Source: Emcibacter sp. | GTDB taxonomy: Bacteria > Pseudomonadota > Alphaproteobacteria > Sphingomonadales > Emcibacteraceae | Assembly (NCBI GenBank): GCA_027019205.1 | Contig: JALUWZ010000106.1 | Span: forward strand, 1 to 10,746 | Length of the DNA stretch: 10,746 nt | Reading direction: 5' to 3' | In this document: positions 5,741 to 10,746 of the stretch, in pieces | Layout of the letters: every line of letters starts with the position of its first letter | How positions within the stretch are numbered: the first letter of the stretch is position 1 | Notes under the pieces: model-generated | Database searches by the model: none | What the model saw: the letters and a program-made list of their open reading frames with translations, nothing else | Told to the model about the DNA's origin: nothing | Program-made: the position numbers and the translations under genes

Positions 5741-7597
5741 ATGCCCCTGAGGAAATCCCCCCACCGACTGGACCAGTTCAAACATGCGCTATCCTCGACG
5801 GTCCGCGCCATGGCCGAGCAGCCGGAAATCGAGGTCAGCTTCGGGGCCGAGAATAGTGATATTTCCGGCACAAAGGGCCGCCTGCCGATCGTCTCCGTTG
5901 ATATGTCGCGGGGCGATATCGCCCGGGTGCGCGGGGTCGCCGATGCCTATGCCCTGCGGCAGCGCTATCATGACAAGAGCCTGCACATAAAATATGCCCC
6001 CGACAATAATCCGCTGGCCGAGGGTATTTATGAAACCATGGAACAGGCCCGGGTGGAGGCCATCGGTGCGACAAAAATGCCCGGCGTTGCCGATAATCTT
6101 CAGGCGACACTTGAGGATTATTATGCCAAAAACCGTTTGAGCCTGTCGGTCAATGCCGAAAATACCCCTTATGGTGATATTCTGAGGCTGCTGGTGCGCG
6201 AACGGCTGACCCATTGCCATCCGCCGGACGCGACCAATGAGGTGATTAACCAGTTTCGTACTGCGATCGAATCAAAGGCAGCGGCCCATCTTGACGCGCT
6301 GATTGACAGTATCGGTGATCAGGAAGCCTTCAGCCGCCTGAGCCGGAAAATTATCGCCGATCTTGACCTTGCCGAGGATTATGACGCGAATGACGACCAC
6401 AAGCCCTCAAATGCCGAGGATAGAGCCGAAGATCAGGACAGCGCCGATGAGGATGGTGACAGCGACGGCGAGGATAGCACAGAAGGCGATGAGGACGGCG
6501 AGGAAAATCAGGACGATAGTGACGGTTCGTCATCGTCGGATGACAGCGGGGCCGAGCTTTCCGAGGATATGATCAATGACATGATGGCCGAAGAGGCGGC
6601 GGAAAAGGCCAAGGCGGTCTTTAACCCCAATAACCTTGCCACCGATCAGGCGGAGGGACCGCAGTATCATGTCTATACCACTGAATTTGACGAGATTATC
6701 CCGGCGGAAGAGCTATGTGATGCCGGGGAACTTTCTTTTCTGCGCCGCAATCTTGACCAGCAGCTCAGCGGCCTGCACAATGTGGTCTCCAAGCTCGCCA
6801 ACCGGCTGCAAAGGATGCTGATGGCCCAGCAGATGCGCTCATGGGATTTTGATCTTGAGGAAGGGATTCTCGATACCAGCCGTCTGACCAGGGTGGTGAC
6901 CAACCCGCTTCATGCCCTGTCATTCAAGGTCGAAAACGAGACCGACTTCAAGGATACGGTGGTGACCCTGCTGATTGACAATTCAGGCTCGATGCGCGGC
7001 AGGCCGATCACCATTGCCGCCATGTGCGCCGATATTCTGGCCCGCACACTCGAACGTTGCGGGGTCAAGGTGGAAATCCTCGGCTTTACCACCCGGGCGT
7101 GGAAGGGCGGCAAAAGCCGGCTCAAATGGCTGGAAAATAACAAGCCGCAAAAACCGGGGCGGCTGAATGATCTGCGTCATATCATCTATAAGACTGCCGA
7201 CAGCCCGTGGCGCCGGACCCGCAATAACCTCGGGCTGATGCTGAAGGAGGGGCTGTTAAAGGAAAATATTGACGGCGAATCCCTGCTATGGGCCCATAGC
7301 CGCCTGATGATGCGGACCGAGGAACGGCGCATTATGATGGTGATCTCCGACGGCGCGCCGGTAGATGACAGTACGCTATCGACCAACAGCGCCAACTATC
7401 TGGAGGATCATCTGCGCAGTGTGATCGACTGGATCGAAAAACGCTCGCCCGTTGAACTGCTCGCCATCGGCATCGGTCATGATGTCACGCGCTATTATCA
7501 AAAGGCGATCACGATTATGGATGCCGAGCAGCTGGGCGGGGCGATCACCGAACAGCTTTCAGAGCTGTTTGAGGAAAAGGCCGGTAAAGGCCGTTAA
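5741..7597 (+). CDS. cobT: Cobaltochelatase subunit CobT (VWA domain)
   Basis: CobT is the von Willebrand factor A subunit that partners CobS in the ATP-driven cobaltochelatase. The 618-residue product is of normal length. Residues 1-210 are the conserved CobT N-terminal region, including YETMEQARVEAIG. Residues 212-275 are an Asp/Glu/Ser-rich low-complexity linker. Residues 315-400 include SFLRRNLDQQ and RSWDFDLEEGILD. The VWA domain follows, with TLLIDNSGSMRGRPI carrying the MIDAS DxSxS motif (413-417), LGFTTRAW, and MMVISDGAPVDD (532-543). It ends with ELLAIGIGHDV and YYQKAITIMD. ATG 5741 has GGA 7 bases upstream and begins 24 bases after cobS, so the pair is surely co-transcribed. The stop codon shares bases with that of the convergent flavin reductase. 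The acidic linker is usual for CobT, though its length varies between species. Confidence 0.95.
   Translation: MPLRKSPHRLDQFKHALSSTVRAMAEQPEIEVSFGAENSDISGTKGRLPIVSVDMSRGDIARVRGVADAYALRQRYHDKSLHIKYAPDNNPLAEGIYETMEQARVEAIGATKMPGVADNLQATLEDYYAKNRLSLSVNAENTPYGDILRLLVRERLTHCHPPDATNEVINQFRTAIESKAAAHLDALIDSIGDQEAFSRLSRKIIADLDLAEDYDANDDHKPSNAEDRAEDQDSADEDGDSDGEDSTEGDEDGEENQDDSDGSSSSDDSGAELSEDMINDMMAEEAAEKAKAVFNPNNLATDQAEGPQYHVYTTEFDEIIPAEELCDAGELSFLRRNLDQQLSGLHNVVSKLANRLQRMLMAQQMRSWDFDLEEGILDTSRLTRVVTNPLHALSFKVENETDFKDTVVTLLIDNSGSMRGRPITIAAMCADILARTLERCGVKVEILGFTTRAWKGGKSRLKWLENNKPQKPGRLNDLRHIIYKTADSPWRRTRNNLGLMLKEGLLKENIDGESLLWAHSRLMMRTEERRIMMVISDGAPVDDSTLSTNSANYLEDHLRSVIDWIEKRSPVELLAIGIGHDVTRYYQKAITIMDAEQLGGAITEQLSELFEEKAGKGR
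7575..7592 (-). terminator. Weak candidate terminator for the flavin reductase gene
   Basis: On the minus strand, immediately after the flavin reductase stop, GGCC-TTTACC-GGCC forms a four-pair G/C hairpin followed by TTTT. It lies within the end of cobT. The stem is short, so this is only suggestive. Confidence 0.22.
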
Positions 7598-8112
7598 TCC
7601 TGATGGCGGGCGCTGGCATATTTGCCCCGATGGAATAGCAGGGGGTCTTTGGCATTATGATGATGGGACAGCACCTCGCCGACGAAGATGACATGGTCGC
7701 CGCCGTCATATTGATGTCTGGTCCGGCATTCGAGGAGGGCGGCGCAATCTTTCAGCACCGGCATATTATTCCCGCCCGGATAGAAATCGGTGCCAGAGAA
7801 TTTGTCGCTGCCCTGGCGGGCAAAACGGTTGGAAAGTTCTTCCTGGTCACTGCCGAGGATATGGACGTTGAAATGTTCGGCATTTTCAAAATGTGACAGG
7901 CTGAGCGCATCCCTGGCCAGTGACCACAGGATCAGCGGCGGGTCCATGGACACGCTGTTGAAACTGTTGGCGGTAATGCCCACCGGCGAGCCGTCATTCG
8001 CATCCAGTGTCGTGATAACCGTAACCCCGGTAGCAAACTGCCCCAGTGTTTCACGGAAGTCTTTCTGGCTGAATTTTTCTGAACTCATTCCTGTTTTCTC
8101 TGTCTGGACCAT
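7594..8112 (-). CDS. Flavin reductase family protein (NAD(P)H:FMN oxidoreductase)
   Basis: This 172-residue cytosolic protein has the flavin-reductase-like (HpaC/RutF-type split-barrel) fold. FRETLGQFATGVTVIT opens the domain (19-34), followed by GITANSFNSVSMDPPLILW (45-63), which carries the usual FMN contacts, then FNVHILG, GDHVIFVGEV (138-147) and the terminal PLLFHRGKY (157-165). Such enzymes use NAD(P)H to reduce free FMN or FAD and pass it to a partner monooxygenase. The divergent neighbour at 8306 is exactly such a candidate partner. I chose ATG 8112, with AGG 10 bases upstream. ATG 8088 gives a protein of 164 residues, also normal, but AGGA abuts it directly. The frame is open back to 8250, without similarity. 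The stop overlaps that of cobT. Substrate preference (FMN or FAD, NADH or NADPH) is not readable. Confidence 0.88.
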   Translation of the reverse strand: MVQTEKTGMSSEKFSQKDFRETLGQFATGVTVITTLDANDGSPVGITANSFNSVSMDPPLILWSLARDALSLSHFENAEHFNVHILGSDQEELSNRFARQGSDKFSGTDFYPGGNNMPVLKDCAALLECRTRHQYDGGDHVIFVGEVLSHHHNAKDPLLFHRGKYASARHQD

Positions 8113-8305
8113 ATCATTTGAACCTGGAACATAACAAACCGGCAAGAGAGATTTTAGACCCCCCGGGCCGGATGACCATAGAGTGGCCAGTCGATGTCTT
8201 CGGCATATGTTATTGCAGGAAGTCCCGCTAATGTAAAGCCAGAAGAGCAAGGGTCGGGATGATAAGCCCGGCAGTGGAATTTACCTGAAATATGCGGAGA
8301 GAATT
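8113..8305. other. Divergent intergenic region between flavin reductase and monooxygenase
   Basis: These 193 bases separate the two divergent genes and must carry their promoters. I see a minus-strand TAAAAT that could be a -10 box for the reductase, but with no good -35 at the right distance. There is no convincing plus-strand pair. A strong GGAGAG (8296-8301) precedes the monooxygenase ATG. Small imperfect palindromes (for example around 8194-8206) are too weak to call operators. A 19-codon ATG frame at 8172 lacks a ribosome binding site and is not called. Confidence 0.5.
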
Positions 8306-9517
8306 ATGGCCGACGTGACACTTGAAGAGTTGCTGGAACGGGCGCGCAGTCTGGTTCCTGTTCTGAAGGAACGGGCAGAGAAAACCGAAGAATTACGCCA
8401 ATTGCCGGATGAAACCATGGCGGATCTTCACCGGCTCGGCCTGTTGAAATATTATCAGCCCAAAATGTTTGGCGGCTATGAAATGGACTGGGGCGCCCAT
8501 GCGGCGATCGCTTATGAACTGGCGCGGGGTTGCACATCCACGGCATGGATACAATGCGTTGTCGGTGCCCATACATGGATGGCGGCCCGGCTCGGCATGG
8601 AGGTTCAGAAAGAGATTTTCGCCAACCCCGATGTGCTGATCGCCACCGCCTTTGCCGGCGGGCGCAATGTCGCCAGCAAAAAAGTGGATGGCGGCTATAT
8701 CATCTCGGGCGAATGGTCCTTTGCCAGCGGACTCAGCCATTCCGAATGGGCGATTGTCGGCACCCAGGCCGAAAGCGCCACCCGGGACGAATATGAAATG
8801 ACGTTATTTGCCATACCAAAGGGTGATTTTGACTATGTCGATAACTGGTATGTCTCCGGCCTGAAAGGCACCGGGTCGATGAATATCAAGGTGACCGAAC
8901 AATTTATCCCCGATCACCGCGCCATGCCAATCAGCACATTTGACACCGGCACGGCGGAAGGGGCCAAGGCTCATAAAAGCTATACCTATCAGGCCTATAT
9001 GCCGGAATATTTCTTCTCCGTGCCGCTTGGCCCGATTGTCGGGACTGCGGTCGGGGCGATGGAGGCCTATCTTGAAATTACCAAAACCCGCATCGGGGCG
9101 ATGTTTGGCGAACGGGTGGCGGAACAGATTCCGGTACAGACCCGGATTGCGGAATCTTCGGCGGAAATTGCTGCGGCAAAATTGCTCAACAAGCGGGTGT
9201 TTGACATGCTTCATGCCCGGGGCGTCAAATATGAGCGCATCCCGAAAGATGAAATGGTGCGCCTGAAACGCGACTGTGTGTTTATTGGCAAGCTGTGTTC
9301 CAGCGCCGTGACCCGTCTGGTCAAGATGATGGGGGCAAGCGGCCTGAGCAATAAAAACCCGGTTCAGCGCTTCCACCGGGATATGGAGGCCCTGACCGCC
9401 CATCAGAGCCAGCAATGGGAAATTGGCATGACACCGATTGGCCGCTGGGCGCTCGGGCTGGAAACCGGTAACGAGATCATCGATTCCGCCCCGGAAAAAA
9501 GCCGTTATATGTTCTAG
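8306..9517 (+). CDS. Group D flavin-dependent monooxygenase (acyl-CoA dehydrogenase fold)
   Basis: The 403-residue protein has the acyl-CoA-dehydrogenase fold and resembles the oxygenase components of two-component flavin monooxygenases (HsaA-like, or the C2 component of p-hydroxyphenylacetate hydroxylase) more than true dehydrogenases. The N-terminal helical domain (1-115) includes LPDETMADLHRLGLLKYYQP and FGGYE. The beta domain (about 116-215) includes ISGEWSFASGLSHSEW (133-148) and GLKGTGSMNIKV (185-196). The C-terminal helical domain ends with QRFHRDMEALTAH (354-366), a region shared by this group. The catalytic Glu expected in true acyl-CoA dehydrogenases is not evident, but this needs an alignment. 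GGAGAG precedes the ATG. Divergent pairing with a flavin reductase supports an FMNH2-using hydroxylase; the substrate (aromatic, sulfur compound or other) is unknown. The MDR gene follows after 23 bases. Confidence 0.85.
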   Translation: MADVTLEELLERARSLVPVLKERAEKTEELRQLPDETMADLHRLGLLKYYQPKMFGGYEMDWGAHAAIAYELARGCTSTAWIQCVVGAHTWMAARLGMEVQKEIFANPDVLIATAFAGGRNVASKKVDGGYIISGEWSFASGLSHSEWAIVGTQAESATRDEYEMTLFAIPKGDFDYVDNWYVSGLKGTGSMNIKVTEQFIPDHRAMPISTFDTGTAEGAKAHKSYTYQAYMPEYFFSVPLGPIVGTAVGAMEAYLEITKTRIGAMFGERVAEQIPVQTRIAESSAEIAAAKLLNKRVFDMLHARGVKYERIPKDEMVRLKRDCVFIGKLCSSAVTRLVKMMGASGLSNKNPVQRFHRDMEALTAHQSQQWEIGMTPIGRWALGLETGNEIIDSAPEKSRYMF

Positions 9518-9540
9518 GAAATACATCAGGGTTTTAAAGA

Positions 9541-10575
9541 ATGAGCATCAACAGACAGTTGCGTCTCGCACGAAATATCAGGGAACATGAGGCGGTATCG
9601 CTCGATTTATTCGAGGTTACGGAGGAGGCCATCCCGACCCCGGCTGACGGGCAGTTTCTCGTCCGGACCGAGGCCCTCGGCACATCTCCGGCCCAGCGGG
9701 CCTATCTGATGGGCAGTGACAGCCGCTTTCATCCGCCGCTCAAGATTGGCGAGGTTATGCGCGGGCGCGGGGTCGGGCGCATCATAAGCTCGCGCCATGA
9801 GGATTATAGGGAGGGCGAGGTTGTTGCCTGCTCGACCGGCTGGCAATATTACTCGCTGCAGGACGGCGATCAGACCAGATCCCCGGTCAAGACATTGCAG
9901 AAAATCCATCATCCGCAATCGCCGCTCTATCTCCATCTCGGCACCCTTGGCGCGTCGGCCTTTGCCGCCTATTTCGGCCTGTTGGATATTGGCAGACCAA
10001 AGGCCGGTGAAACGGTCGTGGTCTCGGCAGCCGCAGGCGGGGTCGGTTCGCTGGTGGCGCAGATCGCCCGGATCAAAGGCTGCCGGGTGATTGGTATCGC
10101 TGGCGGTGATGAAAAATGCGCCTGGGTCCGGGATGTTGTCGGGGTCGATGATGTTGTTGATTACAAGCAGGATAACCTTGACCAGCAGCTTGCCGACCTG
10201 TGCCCCGGGGGAATTGATGTTTATTTTGATAATGTCGGCGGGGTTATTCTCGATACGGCGCTGAAAAATATCGGCCTTCGGGGCCGGGCGGTGATCTGCG
10301 GTCTGATTTCAACCGAATATGAGAATACGCCGCCGCCGGGGCCGCGCCATTATTATAACCTCATATATAAACGCGCCCGGATGGAAGGATTTTTCGTCTG
10401 GGATTATTTCGAACAGTTTGCCGCCGCCGAGGCTGAATTGACCACCTGGTATAAAAAGGGTGATCTGATTTCAAACGAGAAAGTCTATCACGGTCTTGAG
10501 GCCGCGCCCGAGGCCCTGCAAAGCCTGTTTTCCGGTATTGCCTCGGGCATCAAGGTCATTGATCTGGACCGTTAG
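9541..10575 (+). CDS. NADP-dependent MDR oxidoreductase (zinc-independent, PTGR/CurA-like)
   Basis: This 344-residue enzyme belongs to the zinc-free medium-chain dehydrogenase/reductases related to leukotriene B4 12-hydroxydehydrogenase/prostaglandin reductase and CurA/YncB. These reduce activated C=C bonds of enones with NADPH. The N-terminal GroES-like domain covers about 1-130; LGTLGASAFAAYFGL (133-147) precedes the Rossmann domain. VVVSAAAGGVGSLVAQIA (159-176) is the nucleotide-binding loop, IDVYFDNVGG (225-234) is highly typical of this family, and GRAVICGLIS (248-257) follows. No structural-zinc Cys cluster is present. AGGG lies 9 bases before the ATG. It follows the monooxygenase by 23 bases and is very probably in the same operon, which suggests it works on a product of that oxidation or on a related compound; this is inference. 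Confidence 0.9.
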   Translation: MSINRQLRLARNIREHEAVSLDLFEVTEEAIPTPADGQFLVRTEALGTSPAQRAYLMGSDSRFHPPLKIGEVMRGRGVGRIISSRHEDYREGEVVACSTGWQYYSLQDGDQTRSPVKTLQKIHHPQSPLYLHLGTLGASAFAAYFGLLDIGRPKAGETVVVSAAAGGVGSLVAQIARIKGCRVIGIAGGDEKCAWVRDVVGVDDVVDYKQDNLDQQLADLCPGGIDVYFDNVGGVILDTALKNIGLRGRAVICGLISTEYENTPPPGPRHYYNLIYKRARMEGFFVWDYFEQFAAAEAELTTWYKKGDLISNEKVYHGLEAAPEALQSLFSGIASGIKVIDLDR

Positions 10576-10746
10576 AGTCCAGGACAGGAGATGGGGGATA
10601 ACAGACTGCTGACAAAGTCATGCTTGTGGGTCTCTGGATATGATTATGTCGTCATTACCGCGCAGGCGGCAATCCGGAATGCTGCAGGATTTATTCAATT
10701 AATCAAATGGTTATGAGCAGGTCAACCGGTCATTAGCTGGATCCCC
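10576..10746. other. Non-coding tail after the MDR gene
   Basis: No reading frame is supported in these 171 bases and no clear intrinsic terminator follows the MDR stop. It includes the REP-like palindrome at 10633-10678 and an A/T-rich stretch around 10690-10710. The final bases, CTGGATCCCC, resemble the start of another such palindrome cut by the window edge, but this cannot be tested here. Confidence 0.5.
10633..10678. repeat. Degenerate REP-like palindromic element
   Basis: GTCATTACCGCGCAGGCGG followed by CAATCC (from 10651) is close to the widespread bacterial intergenic palindrome of the form GTCATTCCCGC-loop-GCGGGAATCC, differing at one position in each arm. The inner stem CCGC/GCGG (10658-10661/10666-10669) has a GCAG loop. 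An outer pair, TCTGGAT (10633-10639) and ATCCGGA (10672-10678), matches with one G-T pair. Such elements are usually multicopy; only one is visible here. Confidence 0.4.

Noticed and set aside
5789..6220. 143-codon minus-strand frame inside cobT
   Set aside because: A shadow of the strongly conserved CobT N-terminal region with no motif of its own.
8172..8231. 19-codon frame in the divergent intergenic region
   Set aside because: No ribosome binding site and no recognisable motif; such short frames are expected by chance.

Overview
The window looks like a chromosomal segment of an alphaproteobacterium. The strongest pointers are the cobS-cobT pair of the aerobic (CobNST) cobaltochelatase, in the form typical of Alphaproteobacteria, next to bolA, and a pseudaminic-acid-type sugar cluster. 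Base composition is moderately GC-rich but tolerates many AAT, ATT, GAT and TTT codons. I cannot name the genus; a marine lineage is only a guess. Coding density is very high. All eleven genes read as intact, except the leftmost, which runs off the window.

Region 1 (1-3716) is a surface-sugar (nonulosonate) region. On the minus strand, pseI (pseudaminic acid synthase), an atypical DegT/DnrJ-type PLP enzyme and the start of a PseG-like UDP-sugar hydrolase are tightly packed and probably co-transcribed. A second, more canonical DegT/DnrJ/EryC1 aminotransferase is transcribed the other way. The short divergent intergenic segment holds a good sigma70-type promoter for pseI and two inverted repeats. 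The products most likely build a pseudaminic-acid-like sugar for flagellin, capsule or LPS.

Region 2 (3720-7597) is housekeeping. bolA and an MBL-fold hydrolase form a minus-strand pair. The divergently transcribed cobS and cobT encode the AAA+ and VWA chaperone-like subunits of cobaltochelatase. CobN, the chelating subunit, is not in the window.

Region 3 (7594-10575) looks like a small oxidative module. A flavin reductase (minus strand) lies divergent from a group D (acyl-CoA-dehydrogenase-fold) flavin monooxygenase. The monooxygenase is followed by an NADP-dependent, zinc-free MDR oxidoreductase. The first two plausibly form a two-component FMN monooxygenase; the substrate cannot be read from the sequence. 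The last 171 bases are non-coding and contain a degenerate REP-like palindrome.

I found no rRNA or tRNA genes, CRISPR, insertion sequence, phage gene or riboswitch. The least conventional items are the atypical DegT-like protein between pseI and the PseG-like gene, a Cys/His cluster in the second aminotransferase, the palindromes around the pseI promoter and the orphan-substrate monooxygenase module. None by itself demonstrates a new system.
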